A stretch of 64,000 nt of DNA. It comes from Xenorhabdus stockiae (GTDB lineage Bacteria; Pseudomonadota; Gammaproteobacteria; Enterobacterales; Enterobacteriaceae). The notes below the pieces were generated by a model that ran no database searches, was not told the DNA's origin, and saw only the letters and a program-made list of their open reading frames with translations. The stretch is taken from NCBI RefSeq assembly GCF_002632825.1, contig NZ_NJAJ01000011.1:79612-143611 (forward strand). Reading direction: 5' to 3'. Each line of letters begins with the position of its first letter. Positions within the stretch are counted from its first letter, which is position 1. This document shows, piece after piece, positions 40,197 to 50,899 of the stretch. Made by a program: the position numbers and the translations under genes.

Positions 40197-40260
40197 TATA
40201 CTTCGTCTTTCAAGTTGCCTCTTTGTTGGCTGTGACGCATCTTGAAATCCATTGTGTATA
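40197..40260. repeat. ERIC element H, internally deleted (64 bp)
   Basis: TATACTTCGTCTTTCAAGTT and CTCTTTGTTGGCTG run straight into GACGCATCTTGAAATCCATT and GTGTATA. The whole centre is missing while both ends are intact, as in copy E. Confidence 0.85.
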
Positions 40261-40402
40261 GATCCTAAGAAGATAAAAAAATAAGTACAGTAAATGTTAC
40301 TTAAATATGTTTATCATGAGCAAAAATGAGAGATAACATACAGAATTGGCTAATTAAATGTTATTTAATTTCTCACTTTTGCCCAAAAACCTTGCTGGGT
40401 GG

Positions 40403-41287
40403 TCAGAATGTGTGGCGTTCCGTCTGTTTGCAGCCGAGGTAATTTAAAGTAGCTTCGGTTGCATTCCACTGGGACAGGTGACCATTTTGCCCCTCAACAA
40501 GTATTGCCCGCTTGATCGAATGGCAATCACTTCCTGACATATTCATTAATATTAGCGCTGCCTGTAAAGGTGGCAAGCTTGGATTAAATGCCGCATTTTC
40601 TGCATAGCGACCAGTATAAACGCGATCTTGTTCATCTATCAGGGCAACACCGGAGTGGGACTGGCTATAGGGTGCATGGCTCTGATTCGCTGCATTTAAT
40701 GCAGTCAGAACGAGTTCATCTTCAGCATCGAGCTGATAGCCGTGGTGAGTGTTATCCAGCAGAAATTGAGTGACAGATAAATCACGTGGGCCAAATGCTT
40801 CTGGCAGATAGTCGGCCAGTGTCAGGCGTGGGCGATCAGGTAAACAGATTTCCAGCTGTGTTCCGCTGTTTAATTCATTCATAAACTGTCGGCAGTGACC
40901 ACAGGGAGAGTAATTAATGGTGATGGATACCAGTTTCTTCTCGCCACGTAACCAGGCATGAGTGATGGCTGATTGTTCGGCATGAACAGTTTGCTGCAAT
41001 GCAACACCTGTAAATTCCATATTCGCGCCAAAATAGAGGTTGCCGCTCTCTCCCCGTGCGATAGCACCAACATGAAAGTTTGAGATAGGGGAAATGGCAC
41101 AGGCCGCAGCGAGTGGTAGCAGGGCCAGTGCCAGTGCATGATCATCAAGGCCACAGGTCTGCTTAATTGACTCCACCTGCTCTGCTGTCAGCATAGCTGG
41201 AAAATCGTCATTACCAATATAGGGCAATAACGCCTTTTGCAATTCAGGCGTGATTTCTGACCAGATAGCATGAAAACGAGCTTGCAT
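40403..41287 (-). CDS. cdd: Cytidine deaminase
   Basis: Zinc enzyme turning (deoxy)cytidine into (deoxy)uridine. 294 residues, the E. coli length, with the catalytic [15 protein letters not shown] near residue 102 and the zinc cysteines in [12 protein letters not shown]. The C-terminal half is the inactive repeat typical of the enterobacterial enzyme. Located beside yohJK, as in E. coli. Confidence 0.96.
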   Translation of the reverse strand: MQARFHAIWSEITPELQKALLPYIGNDDFPAMLTAEQVESIKQTCGLDDHALALALLPLAAACAISPISNFHVGAIARGESGNLYFGANMEFTGVALQQTVHAEQSAITHAWLRGEKKLVSITINYSPCGHCRQFMNELNSGTQLEICLPDRPRLTLADYLPEAFGPRDLSVTQFLLDNTHHGYQLDAEDELVLTALNAANQSHAPYSQSHSGVALIDEQDRVYTGRYAENAAFNPSLPPLQAALILMNMSGSDCHSIKRAILVEGQNGHLSQWNATEATLNYLGCKQTERHTF

Positions 41288-41447
41288 AAAATAATCTCCA
41301 AATTAATTAAAGGTTATTCTAGGATGAGTGCTCAGGTTTGTAATGTGATGCATGCCATATAATTCATGAAATTTCTGTAACAAAAATATTATTTTAGTAA
41401 CTTATGTCAAATTTTTACTATCTGAACGAGTTTTCTGATGATTATTA

Positions 41448-42143
41448 CTAGCTAAACAGGTGTAGTAGCACAGGAAACAAAAACGGTGCCACCAGCGAAG
41501 TAATAACTCCGCAAGTCATCAGTGCCAGTGAACTATATGCCCCTTCCACATGATCTATTTCTGCACATCGGGCTGTCCCGACGGCATGGGAAGCTGTCCC
41601 CATTGCCAGACCTCTGGAGGCTTTAGTTTTAATCTTCAATACATTAAACAGATTGTGACCAAAAATGGCACCCAGAATACCGACAGAAATTACACAGGCA
41701 GCACTGATTGCCGGAATACCACCAATGGAATGAGCCACAGCCATAGCGATAGGCGTTGTAACTGATTTCGGTAATATTGAAGCCGCGATTTCAGGTGTGG
41801 CTCCTGCCCATAAAGCGATAGCTGTGCCGGTTATCATTGCAGTGATACTGCCGATAAAACAGATACTGATGAGAGATTTCCACTGAGCCCGGATTTGGTG
41901 GAGTTGTTCGTACAGCGGAAAGGCCAGAGCAACAACGGCAGGTTGTAATAAATCATTCAATATTTCGCTACCGGCAAAATAGTGCTGATAAGGCGTGTGA
42001 GTTAACAACAGCAGAGGAATAATAACCGCCATTGATATCAATAATGGATTGAAAATAGGGAATTTGAGTCGAACGGCTAATTTTTTGGCAACATAAAAGA
42101 CAGACAGAGTTAATGGGAGTGACCACCAGATATGGCTTAGCAT
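41448..42143 (-). CDS. yohK: LrgB/CidB-family membrane protein YohK
   Basis: 231 residues, LrgB domain, about eight hydrophobic segments: [31 protein letters not shown] and [12 protein letters not shown] are signature segments. Partner of YohJ in a holin-like/antiholin-like pair related to LrgAB and CidAB. Its start lies inside the end of yohJ (7-base overlap). Confidence 0.92.
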   Translation of the reverse strand: MLSHIWWSLPLTLSVFYVAKKLAVRLKFPIFNPLLISMAVIIPLLLLTHTPYQHYFAGSEILNDLLQPAVVALAFPLYEQLHQIRAQWKSLISICFIGSITAMITGTAIALWAGATPEIAASILPKSVTTPIAMAVAHSIGGIPAISAACVISVGILGAIFGHNLFNVLKIKTKASRGLAMGTASHAVGTARCAEIDHVEGAYSSLALMTCGVITSLVAPFLFPVLLHLFS

Positions 42144-42616
42144 TTTTTGTTTCCTTCCTGTTGTGAAAGCTCTGTTTGTGATGGTTTATTTTGTAGAGGT
42201 TTTTCTTGTGATCGTTGATCTTCCTGGTGGGTGCCAATAATGCTCCGTTCGCGATGGATATAGTGAGAACTGTAAGCGACGGTAATCATGACAATAACGG
42301 TACTGATAATGCAGGAAAGGGCAATCGGGACTATCTGTTGGCTGAGTTGTGGATAATACTGCATGACACCAACCCCGATAGGTAAAAAGAGCAGAGTCAT
42401 ATTTTTCATCAATAAATTACAGCCCGGTTTTACCCAATGAGCGGGGATAATCTGGAGTGACAGTAAACAGAACAGAAAAAGTAAGCCAATGATGCTGCCG
42501 GGAAGAGAGAAGGGGAGGTGTGCTGAGGTGAAGTTTCCGACAATGAGGCATAAATAGAGCAATGAAAATGCGCGCAGATATTGCCAGCCGAGCAGCAACA
42601 CGTTCAGGAAAGACAT
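42137..42616 (-). CDS. yohJ: LrgA/CidA-family membrane protein YohJ
   Basis: 159 residues; LrgA domain with four membrane segments ([30 protein letters not shown]). Compared with E. coli (about 132 residues) it has a longer polar C-terminus rich in Q, E and S (about residues 125-159), which overlaps the start of yohK. Co-transcribed with yohK. Confidence 0.9.
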   Translation of the reverse strand: MSFLNVLLLGWQYLRAFSLLYLCLIVGNFTSAHLPFSLPGSIIGLLFLFCLLSLQIIPAHWVKPGCNLLMKNMTLLFLPIGVGVMQYYPQLSQQIVPIALSCIISTVIVMITVAYSSHYIHRERSIIGTHQEDQRSQEKPLQNKPSQTELSQQEGNKKC

Positions 42617-42685
42617 AGCATATAATTCCTCAATATAAAGAGGGTTATCATACGACTAATATTGTAAATGTGCTACACGTCACAT

Positions 42686-42717
42686 AAAAAATGCGGGCTT
42701 AAAAAACCCGCATTTTT
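42686..42717 (-). terminator. Intrinsic terminator for metG
   Basis: AAAAATGCGGG / CCCGCATTTTT stem; on the minus strand it is followed by a T-run. It lies 40 bases past the metG stop. Confidence 0.85.
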
Positions 42718-42755
42718 ACTTTTATTGTGTATTTTTCGTCAGATTATGCGGGTAA

Positions 42756-44783
42756 TTATTTAACCTGCATACCCGGTTGGGCACCGCTATCCGGGCTTAA
42801 CAGGAAAATTTCTTTTCCGCCGGGACCTGCTGCCATCACCATACCTTCTGAAATACCAAAACGCATTTTACGCGGGGCAAGGTTAGCAACCATAACCGTC
42901 AGGCGATTTTCCAGTGCTTTCGGATCTGGGTACGCTGAGCGAATACCAGAGAAGACCTGACGAGTCTCACCGCCAAGGTCTAGAACTAATCTCAGCAGCT
43001 TATCTGAACCATCAACAAAATCAGCCTGTTTAATTAATGCGATACGCATATCAACTTTGGCGAAGTCATCAAATGTGATGGTATCCTGAATAGGATCATC
43101 AGCCAGAGGGCCTGTCACGGTTTTTTGTGGCTTAATACTTTCTGTGGAATCCGCCACCATAGCTTCAACTTTAGCCATTTCGATACGGTTAAACAGTGCC
43201 TTAAATGGTGAAACATTATGGCTCAGCAGTGGCTGTGAAATTCCATCCCAAGTCAGTTCAGTATTCAGGAATGCTTCTGCACGTTCAGTCAGACCCGGAA
43301 GAATTGGTTTCAGGTAAGTCATCAGGACGCGGAACAGGTTGATGCCCATTGAGCAGACAGCCTGAAGATCGGCGTCGCGGCCTTCTTGTTTCGCGATAAC
43401 CCACGGTGCCTGTTCATCAACATAACGGTTGGCGAGATCTGCCAGCGCCATGATTTCACGTATCGCCTTACCAAATTCGCGATTAGTGAAATCTTCTTCA
43501 ATTCCCTGTGCCGCATCGACAAATTTTTGATACAAAGCAGGATCAGCAAGCTTATCTGCCAGTTTGCCACCAAAACGTTTATTGATGAAACCGGCGTTAC
43601 GCGAAGCTAAATTAACAACTTTGTTTACGATGTCACTGTTAACGCGCTGAACGAAATCTTCCAGATTCAGATCGATATCATCGATACGGGAAGAGAGTTT
43701 TGCAGCGTAGTAATAACGCAGGCAATCTGCATCCAGATGTTTAAGATACGTTTCCGCCTTGATGAAAGTTCCGCGGGATTTCGACATTTTTGTGCCGTTG
43801 ACAGTAATGTAACCGTGAACAAACACATTAGTTGGCTTACGGTAATTACTGCCTTCCAGCATAGCAGGCCAGAACAGACTGTGGAAATAGACGATATCTT
43901 TACCGATAAAGTGGTACAGATCAGTTTTAGAATCTTTTTTCCAGAATTCGTCAAAATTCAGGTCGTCACGCTTGTTACACAGATTCTGGAATGAACCCAT
44001 ATAACCGATAGGCGCATCCAGCCAGACATAAAAATATTTACCCGGCTCATCAGGGATTTCAAAACCGAAATAAGGCGCATCACGGGTGATATCCCACTGT
44101 TGCAGACCAGATTCAAACCATTCCTGCATTTTGTTTGCTACCTGCTCTTGCAGGGTGCCGGAACGAGTCCACTGTTGCAGCATATCGCTGAACGCAGGCA
44201 GGTCGAAGAAGAAATGCTCAGTCTCGCGCATTTCTGGTGTTGCACCGGATACCACTGAACGCGGGTTGATCAACTCTGTCGGCGCATAAGTCGTTCCGCA
44301 CACTTCGCAGTTATCGCCATACTGATCTTCCGACTTACATTTCGGACAGCTTCCTTTAACGAAACGATCCGGCAGAAACATGCTTTTTTCCGGATCGAAT
44401 AGCTGAGAAATTGTCCGGTTTTTGATGTAGCCGTTTTGCTTCAGTTTCAGATAAATTTCGGATGCAAGAGCTCTGTTTTCTTCGCTGTGCGTAGAGTGAT
44501 AGTTATCATAACTAATCGCAAAACCAGCAAAATCCTGTTGATGCTCCAGATGCACTTTGTCGATCATTTCTTCTGGCGTGATCCCGGCCTGCTGAGCTTT
44601 CAGCATGATTGGTGTACCGTGGGCATCGTCAGCACAGACAAAGTGAACCTCTTTGCCGCGCATTCGATGATAACGAACCCAAATATCAGCCTGAATGTGT
44701 TCTAAAATGTGACCGAGATGAATTGGACCGTTAGCATAGGGTAACGCACAGGTCACCAATAATTTTTTCGCGACTTGAGACAT
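42756..44783 (-). CDS. metG: Methionyl-tRNA synthetase
   Basis: 675 residues. Class I signatures [17 protein letters not shown] near residue 15 and KMSKSRG near residue 334; a zinc ribbon [17 protein letters not shown] near residue 146; C-terminal tRNA-binding domain starting about residue 575 ([14 protein letters not shown]), ending with QPGMQVK. Essential charging of tRNA-Met. In E. coli mrp lies divergently next door; here an MFS gene separates them. Confidence 0.97.
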   Translation of the reverse strand: MSQVAKKLLVTCALPYANGPIHLGHILEHIQADIWVRYHRMRGKEVHFVCADDAHGTPIMLKAQQAGITPEEMIDKVHLEHQQDFAGFAISYDNYHSTHSEENRALASEIYLKLKQNGYIKNRTISQLFDPEKSMFLPDRFVKGSCPKCKSEDQYGDNCEVCGTTYAPTELINPRSVVSGATPEMRETEHFFFDLPAFSDMLQQWTRSGTLQEQVANKMQEWFESGLQQWDITRDAPYFGFEIPDEPGKYFYVWLDAPIGYMGSFQNLCNKRDDLNFDEFWKKDSKTDLYHFIGKDIVYFHSLFWPAMLEGSNYRKPTNVFVHGYITVNGTKMSKSRGTFIKAETYLKHLDADCLRYYYAAKLSSRIDDIDLNLEDFVQRVNSDIVNKVVNLASRNAGFINKRFGGKLADKLADPALYQKFVDAAQGIEEDFTNREFGKAIREIMALADLANRYVDEQAPWVIAKQEGRDADLQAVCSMGINLFRVLMTYLKPILPGLTERAEAFLNTELTWDGISQPLLSHNVSPFKALFNRIEMAKVEAMVADSTESIKPQKTVTGPLADDPIQDTITFDDFAKVDMRIALIKQADFVDGSDKLLRLVLDLGGETRQVFSGIRSAYPDPKALENRLTVMVANLAPRKMRFGISEGMVMAAGPGGKEIFLLSPDSGAQPGMQVK

Positions 44784-45020
44784 AGTTAGGATCTGACTTC
44801 CATAAATTAAAAAGGGTTTTTGATGTTACCTGATAAGGAGCATTGCCGCTAGGGGAGGTTGACATTTCAGGAAGGATTTTAAGCAGCATGATGTCCGGTA
44901 TCACTGTCTTTGCTAAAAAACGATTATACCGAGTCATCATGCCAGTATGTATATTGTTAGGGTTCATGCGGAATAAGTTATCTGCATCAAGACAATATCC
45001 TGAACTCATTTACTTTGAAG

Positions 45021-46283
45021 TTATATGCTGACTGATTTAAATGTGCCGCGCTGAATGACACTGAGTAGCCATCTTAGAAAACCCGGGATCTGTAGCAGGA
45101 TCATAAATCCGAATGCTACCTGATATGCGATCTGAGGATAATGCCCGGCTGCATCTATAGGCCAAAAACCGATGATCACACCGAATATAGTTTGTATGAG
45201 AAAAGTGCCAAATAGAATCAGCAGATTAAGACAGGTAGAAGCACGCCCGGTCATCGCTGGCGATACACTTTGTGCCACGATAGAGTATTCCAGACCAGCA
45301 ATGGCGCTTATCAAAGTAAATCCGACAGAGAGTAGCGGTAGTAACGGGAGGATGTTTAAAGCACATAAAACTTGTATCACCAGAAACAAAAAAATGCCTA
45401 TTCCGCCAACTTCCATGGGTTTAATATTGAACTTACCGGCCCATTCAGTGATAGTGCCTACAAAAAGTGAGCCGACAACGCCTGCTCCCATTCCTATAAA
45501 CAGATAGACCGAAGTGAGTTTATTACTGTAATGCCCTACATCCTGTAACCATTTTCCCATCCACAATCCTTGTAGCCCGAAAGCAACTGTATGAGGAAGT
45601 AATAACAAACTGATGACTTTGCGAAAGGAGTGATCTTTGTAAACTTCAATTAGCGAGGTAATCCGTGGCCACTTCACCATTTTATGTTCAATTGGGTCTT
45701 TGGGAACCCATATTGCGGTAACTACCATAACAATCAGAGTTACACCAGCCATAGCAAAGAATAGCGTTCGCCAGGAAATAAAACCTACCAGCCAGGCAAC
45801 CGGCAATGTCGATAGCATGGCACCTAATCCCCCAACAGCCAGTAGGTACCCATAAATAGAGGGTAGTTTATTGTCAGGAACCCAAAAGGAAAGCACTTTG
45901 ACCGACCCCATAAAGCAGGCTGCTAATCCCAGTCCAATAAGGATCCTGGCTAGTAATAACGTAGTGAAGTCCTGCCCAATACCAAATAGTAACGCTCCCA
46001 CCACGGCAATACCTAAAAGAAACAGTTGCACTCCTTTTGGTCCATAGCGATCAAGGGCAAGTCCAACAGGCAGTTGAGCTAAGGAAAATGAAAGAAAGTA
46101 AGCACTTGATAAGATTCCGAGTTGTCCTGCGGACAATGACATTGCTGAAACCAAAAATGGTGTTAAGACAGCATTTATATTTCGGAACAGAAATGATATG
46201 CCGTGCCCGAATGCAAAAGGCAAGAATACATGAGTCATTACTTTAGACGAGTTTATTTGTTGAGCCGATGATATTTCAGCCAT
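45021..46283 (-). CDS. MFS transporter inserted between metG and mrp
   Basis: 420 residues, twelve membrane segments, with the MFS motif GLALDRYGPKGVQ in the 2-3 loop and LLARILIGLGLAACF. The substrate is unknown. Not present between metG and mrp in E. coli. It is flanked by 237 and 411 bases of noncoding DNA and lies on the same strand as metG, but probably has its own promoter. Confidence 0.82.
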   Translation of the reverse strand: MAEISSAQQINSSKVMTHVFLPFAFGHGISFLFRNINAVLTPFLVSAMSLSAGQLGILSSAYFLSFSLAQLPVGLALDRYGPKGVQLFLLGIAVVGALLFGIGQDFTTLLLARILIGLGLAACFMGSVKVLSFWVPDNKLPSIYGYLLAVGGLGAMLSTLPVAWLVGFISWRTLFFAMAGVTLIVMVVTAIWVPKDPIEHKMVKWPRITSLIEVYKDHSFRKVISLLLLPHTVAFGLQGLWMGKWLQDVGHYSNKLTSVYLFIGMGAGVVGSLFVGTITEWAGKFNIKPMEVGGIGIFLFLVIQVLCALNILPLLPLLSVGFTLISAIAGLEYSIVAQSVSPAMTGRASTCLNLLILFGTFLIQTIFGVIIGFWPIDAAGHYPQIAYQVAFGFMILLQIPGFLRWLLSVIQRGTFKSVSI

Positions 46284-46694
46284 GATAATACCTTAATTTT
46301 AAGCAATATTATTCGGAATGCATTGAGTATGTTTTGTCTCCACCTTTTCGTTTCTCATCGTGCTTTGGGTTAAACTTACAGCCAGAGCTAAGGATGTAAC
46401 GTGATTTACTTTTTATCACAGGTAGTTTGTGTGCTTGGTCTCCGCTTAAGAATGCCAATATCAACAAATGCAAGAAACTCCTGACTTCTTCGCAGGGATA
46501 GGGCGAAAGAGACTCGGGTGATTATTAAGTCGAACTCTTCAATGAAGTAACAATGATGAACATAAAACGTTAACAGGCTTTGGCACAATGCGAGAACTTC
46601 ATCACTTTTGTTTGTGTCCTTATCGCAAGCTGTTTGCTTCTGTTATGATGGCCAGACAGTTTGAGGTTGAAAAAGAAAATGAAAAGGAGCCGGG
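46284..46694. other. 411-bp gap between the MFS gene and mrp
   Basis: I find no gene, ERIC or strong hairpin. A 60-codon minus-strand ORF in it has no recognisable domain. It should contain the promoters of both flanking genes. Confidence 0.55.
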
Positions 46695-47807
46695 ATGAAC
46701 TCACAATCCCCCGAGCAGACCAATCCTGACCTGCTGAAAGAAAGCGTTGCGAAAATACTGGCAGCATTTAAGCATCCTACGTTAGAACAAGATTTAATGA
46801 CTCTGAAAGCACTGCATCATTGCACTGTGCTTGATGGAGTACTGCATATTGAACTCATGATGCCGTTCGTATGGAAACGGGCCTTTGGAGTACTGAAAGA
46901 AGAAACTACTCAACCTTTATTAGATGCGACTGGCGCAAAAGGCGTCGAATGGCGGCTTTCCCATGATATCTGTACATTACGTCGGGCCAATAACCTGCCG
47001 GGAATTAATGGAGTCCGTAATATTCTGGCGGTCAGTTCAGGAAAAGGTGGTGTGGGAAAATCCAGCACGGCGGTGAACCTTGCACTGGCTTTGGCACAGG
47101 AAGGGGCAAAAGTAGGTATTTTGGATGCAGATATTTACGGCCCATCAGTTCCCAGTATGCTTGGAACAGCCAAAGAACGTCCTACCTCACCTGATGGTCA
47201 GCATATGGCTCCCATTATGGTGCATGGTATGGCGACAAACTCTATTGGTTATCTTGTCACCGATGATAACGCGATGGTTTGGCGTGGCCCGATGGCAAGT
47301 AAGGCGCTTATGCAGATGTTACAGGATACCCTGTGGCCGGATCTGGACTATCTGGTTATTGATATGCCACCGGGAACGGGTGATATTCAGTTAACGCTAT
47401 CGCAGAATATTCCGGTGACTGGCGCGTTAGTAGTTACCACTCCACAGGATATCGCCCTGATTGATGCCATGAAAGGGATTGTGATGTTCCAGAAAGTTAG
47501 TGTGCCTGTGTTAGGTATTATTGAAAATATGAGTACACACATCTGTAATAACTGTGGGCACCATGAAGCGATTTTTGGTACGGGTGGCGCTGAAAAGCTG
47601 GCGGAAAAATATGAGTGCCAGTTATTAGGTAAAATTCCGCTGCATATTTCACTGCGCGAAGACCTTGATCGCGGAGAGCCTACGGTTATCAGCCAGCCTG
47701 ATAGCCAATTTGCCGATATTTACCGAGAAATTGCCGCTAATATCGCCGCTCAAATGTACTGGCAGGGAGAAAAAATCCCGACGGAAATTTCTTTCCGGGC
47801 AGTTTAA
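46695..47807 (+). CDS. mrp: Iron-sulfur cluster carrier protein ApbC/Mrp
   Basis: P-loop ATPase that binds and transfers 4Fe-4S clusters. 370 residues: an N-terminal MIP18-like domain (about residues 10-85), deviant Walker A SSGKGGVGKSSTAVNLA near residue 115, DADIYGPSVPSMLG, DMPPGTGD, and the cluster-binding CNNCGHHEA near residue 281. ATG 46695 has AAGGAG 7 bases upstream. Confidence 0.95.
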   Translation: MNSQSPEQTNPDLLKESVAKILAAFKHPTLEQDLMTLKALHHCTVLDGVLHIELMMPFVWKRAFGVLKEETTQPLLDATGAKGVEWRLSHDICTLRRANNLPGINGVRNILAVSSGKGGVGKSSTAVNLALALAQEGAKVGILDADIYGPSVPSMLGTAKERPTSPDGQHMAPIMVHGMATNSIGYLVTDDNAMVWRGPMASKALMQMLQDTLWPDLDYLVIDMPPGTGDIQLTLSQNIPVTGALVVTTPQDIALIDAMKGIVMFQKVSVPVLGIIENMSTHICNNCGHHEAIFGTGGAEKLAEKYECQLLGKIPLHISLREDLDRGEPTVISQPDSQFADIYREIAANIAAQMYWQGEKIPTEISFRAV

Positions 47808-47819
47808 TGTTAGGCATGG

Positions 47820-47917
47820 GGGAAATTAATCCCCGGGCGCATAGTGCATAGATAAACTATGTGACTGGGGTGAGAGAGAGAAGCCAAAAAAGGGCAATTT
47901 GAAAGACGAAATGTATA
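47820..47917. repeat. ERIC element I, left end missing
   Basis: ATCCCCGGGCGCATAG-type start, CTATGTGACTGGGGTGAGAG (the ERIC2 primer region) and AATTTGAAAGACGAAATGTATA at the right. The left 30 or so bases are absent. Confidence 0.8.
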
Positions 47918-47944
47918 GACAGACTTTTGTAAGGGAGTCTGTCT
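47917..47944 (+). terminator. Likely mrp terminator
   Basis: 9-bp stem AGACAGACT / AGTCTGTCT with a 10-base loop, followed by CAACCCTTTTATT. The ERIC I remnant sits between the mrp stop and this hairpin. Confidence 0.6.
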
Positions 47945-47995
47945 CAACCCTTTTATTGTCAGCAAACTGAGTACAGCTTAATACTGGCCTTTTCC

Positions 47996-48472
47996 TCAAT
48001 CATCTTCACTGATTGATTTAGTATTAAATTCTTTTTTCATTGGTGATTTAGTCAGTTCCATATCCCTGATATTTTTTTGTACAGCAATGGAGCCGAATAA
48101 ACACAGGAAAAAAGCAATCCCATAGAACCCTTTTTCACTTGGCAGTAAGTCAGCATTAAACAAACCAATAGCGATTAATGCTACAGAGGAAAGAAAAGCG
48201 ATGATACAAGCAATATAATAGGCTTGTGTTGTTGGTATATTATCAGCTTTATCTCTGACCGTTTTTTGTATTGAAATTGAAGAAAATAACCCTAAAATGA
48301 GTATTGCAAAATAATACCCTTTTTCATTTAACTGCATATCTGAACGCCAAAGCCCTGAGAGATAAACAACTATCCCACCAATAACAGCAATCCAAGAAAT
48401 TAAGTTAAAGGCATTAAATTCTGTAAATTTATTATCTGACGAAGCGCTATCCTTCACAAAAATAATCTCCAT
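47996..48472 (-). CDS. yiaA: YiaA/YiaB-type inner membrane protein
   Basis: 158 residues with four hydrophobic segments in two YiaA/B repeats: [21 protein letters not shown] with [17 protein letters not shown], then [29 protein letters not shown]. Closely resembles E. coli YiaA; function unknown. E. coli carries yiaA far away, so here it belongs to the accessory segment between mrp and udk. Confidence 0.85.
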   Translation of the reverse strand: MEIIFVKDSASSDNKFTEFNAFNLISWIAVIGGIVVYLSGLWRSDMQLNEKGYYFAILILGLFSSISIQKTVRDKADNIPTTQAYYIACIIAFLSSVALIAIGLFNADLLPSEKGFYGIAFFLCLFGSIAVQKNIRDMELTKSPMKKEFNTKSISEDD

Positions 48473-48695
48473 AAATTAAAGTTAAACCATCCTATACCAA
48501 AGTGATTAAATTTAGGAACTACTTAATGAGATTTTTTATTTTTTATGAGAAATCCTGTTAATATCCATTTTTTCTGTCAGTTTACTGATTGTTTTTCGCC
48601 TTAATTGGATATGTAAAAATAGCATAAACATTCTGAAGTTGAGATATCAATAAGACTATATTGGTAACAGATTTGCGGGATATATTTAGGTTAGG

Positions 48696-49445
48696 ATGAA
48701 TATAATGAAAAGAATAGGTGCTTTATTTTTTATGGTTGTCTCTTTCCCTTTGATGGCGAGCGAAACCTTAAACGTAATCAAACCAACCGTATTAGTTGAG
48801 TTGAAAGAAGGGAGTGAACAATATCTGGGTGTATGTAACGTACTAAAAAAGAAGTGTGAACGTGAAGCCAAAATTTGGAAAGTGAGAGGGAGAGAGGATA
48901 TATTTTATTTCACAAACCGCTCACTTGAATTTATCAAAATTCAAAAAGTAGATGGTGCTTACATTCAAGATGGATTATGGGAATTTGGTAACTACAAACA
49001 TAGTTATGAGGGAGCTGATCCTGATGAGGAATTGAATGATAACGGTGTTTATATATATCCAGCATTATATCCATTGAGTAAAACTAAGCAGGCTGTCGCC
49101 TTAGTTTCGAATTGGGGAGTAGGATATTCTGGTGGTGGTCTTGAGTACGAGTATGCTGATTTTATGATGCTTAATAATGATGGTTCATATGAAGCGGCAT
49201 TTAAAAATATTCCTTTTTCATCAATGCAAATGATCAGGGCATGTTTTTCTGAAGAGGATTATGCAAAAAACTTACATTGCCATGATGGATGGTGGAACAT
49301 TTTGAATCTGAAATTTATCGATGATGGTAAAGAGTATTATTCCTATAAATTTATACAAAAGTCATATGGTTGGCCCTCATTTACAGATAAATCAGCAATC
49401 AAGGTTGAGATAAGTGAAAGTATAGAATACCCATTTCAGCAATAA
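48696..49445 (+). CDS. Secreted protein of unknown function
   Basis: 249 residues beginning MNIMKRIGALFFMVVSFPLMASET, a clear Sec signal peptide with cleavage after MAS (about residue 22). The mature part is rich in Y, W, D and E (VSNWGVGYSGGGLEYEYADFM in the middle), has four or five cysteines that may form periplasmic disulfides, and no lipobox. An ATG at 48705 is an equally possible start. I do not recognise the family. Confidence 0.7.
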   Translation: MNIMKRIGALFFMVVSFPLMASETLNVIKPTVLVELKEGSEQYLGVCNVLKKKCEREAKIWKVRGREDIFYFTNRSLEFIKIQKVDGAYIQDGLWEFGNYKHSYEGADPDEELNDNGVYIYPALYPLSKTKQAVALVSNWGVGYSGGGLEYEYADFMMLNNDGSYEAAFKNIPFSSMQMIRACFSEEDYAKNLHCHDGWWNILNLKFIDDGKEYYSYKFIQKSYGWPSFTDKSAIKVEISESIEYPFQQ

Positions 49446-49600
49446 ATTATTTTTTGGTCTTAATTAGCCAATAAAAGTGACCAATTAATTAGCAATCATC
49501 ATGTGTACTGTAAAAATGTTTTCATTTAAGCTTTGAGCTTCTTTCTGGGATTTGGCCTTTCAGCGCCATCATACAATGTCTTCCTGTTGCTGAGGTGTAT

Positions 49601-50203
49601 ATGTATACCATTGCTATAGTGATCTTTGATGAATTTACCGATATTGACTACTTCCTTATGCGTGATATTTTTGGTCGGGAAAAACAGAACTGGCAGGTTA
49701 AAGTACTGGGAACCAAACCAGAGCATGTATCAACTCTAGGGCAAGCAGTAAAAACGGATGGGCCAGTGGCATTAGCGAACGATGCAGATGTTGTCGTTTT
49801 CAGTAGTGGTTATAAAGGAGTCTCTGCGGCATTGGCTAATTCAGATTTTATGGACGCATTACAACTCAACCCACAAAAACAACTAATAGGTTCGATTTGT
49901 TCGGGGGCATTTATCTTGCATAAACTGGGGTTACTGGATGGATTAAAAGTTACCACGCATCCCGATGCCATGGGGCGCTTTAGAGATATGGGCATTGAAC
50001 CGGAAAACACGCCGATTGTTATTCAAGGCAATATCGCTACCGCAGGAGGCTGTTTATCAGCAATGTATCTTACAGGGTGGGTTGCCCAGCGTTTATTCGA
50101 TGATGAAAAGCGCCGTAATATTCACCGTCAGTTAATACCAGCGGGGCAGGAAGTACAGTTTGAAACATTGATCGCCCAGACGTTGGCTGATGCTTACGTG
50201 TAA
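49601..50203 (+). CDS. DJ-1/PfpI-family protein
   Basis: 200 residues with the class I glutamine-amidotransferase-like fold: TIAIVIFDEFTDIDYF at the N-terminus and the nucleophile elbow GSICSGAFILHKLGLL near residue 105, where the cysteine is the expected reactive residue. Resembles the isonitrile hydratase/transcription-regulator half of the family, without a DNA-binding domain. ATG 49601 has TGAGG five bases upstream. Activity unknown. Confidence 0.85.
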   Translation: MYTIAIVIFDEFTDIDYFLMRDIFGREKQNWQVKVLGTKPEHVSTLGQAVKTDGPVALANDADVVVFSSGYKGVSAALANSDFMDALQLNPQKQLIGSICSGAFILHKLGLLDGLKVTTHPDAMGRFRDMGIEPENTPIVIQGNIATAGGCLSAMYLTGWVAQRLFDDEKRRNIHRQLIPAGQEVQFETLIAQTLADAYV

Positions 50204-50286
50204 AAAGTACGATACATGACTTTCTGTTTAAAGGTATTTACTGCTTCACTATCCGCAATAACGTCTCTTGTCGGGATATATCAATG

Positions 50287-50309
50287 CCCCTTTCTACGAA
50301 AGGGGATTT
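50287..50309. terminator. Hairpin between DJ-1 and DoxX genes
   Basis: CCCCTTTC / GAAAGGGG stem with a 3-base loop, followed by ATTTT; between two convergent genes. Confidence 0.7.
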
Positions 50310-50344
50310 TCACTATTACTATTGTTCATTTTTTAATTTTGCAT

Positions 50345-50767
50345 CTAATACAAATGTATGTTGAGTTTTTTTCTTAAATGACTCGTCATTGCGGTTGCCA
50401 GCAACCCTCCGATCACAGTGGTATGCTCAAACGCAAAATAGAGTGAGATCTTGGCATGTTCGCCAGAAAAATTCCAAAAAGTATGGACAATAAAAATAGT
50501 TAACAAAAGAAAGACAGCCAATGTAGCTGCACCAAGCCAGACAAAGCGATCTAATAAGATCAATATTGAGCCGAAAAGTAAGACGATTGCGGAAGCAATA
50601 TTAAAAAACCAGTCAGGATGTAAACCCGCAACCCGCATTTCTGCCAGACTGCCTTCGAAATCGAAAATCTTGGCAAGCCCCGATGGAACAAAAATAAACA
50701 AAATAAGTAATCGAGTGATAATCCATAGCCAAGAGCTTTCCAGAATGTTTTCAACAAACCGTTGCAT
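50345..50767 (-). CDS. DoxX-family membrane protein
   Basis: 140 residues, four membrane segments, N-terminal LLILFIFVPSGLAKIFDFEGSLAEM, which is the DoxX family pattern (FxxSGxxKxxD), and HTFWNFSGEHAK in the middle. Small inner-membrane proteins often tied to redox or stress systems; exact role unknown. Confidence 0.82.
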   Translation of the reverse strand: MQRFVENILESSWLWIITRLLILFIFVPSGLAKIFDFEGSLAEMRVAGLHPDWFFNIASAIVLLFGSILILLDRFVWLGAATLAVFLLLTIFIVHTFWNFSGEHAKISLYFAFEHTTVIGGLLATAMTSHLRKKLNIHLY

Positions 50768-50899
50768 AATTTCACCTTACAATTTTCAGGTAGAAGACAC
50801 TGTTTTTCTCAACTTATAGAGAGTGTGACTCAATATTCTGTCAATTAGTGGAAACATCAAATGGGCACTATAAAACCTCAAGTTAACTGGAGGTCAATA

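Noticed and set aside
46406..46588. 60-codon minus-strand ORF as a transposase fragment
   Set aside because: A few residues looked transposase-like, but there are no inverted repeats and no motif; treated as noise.
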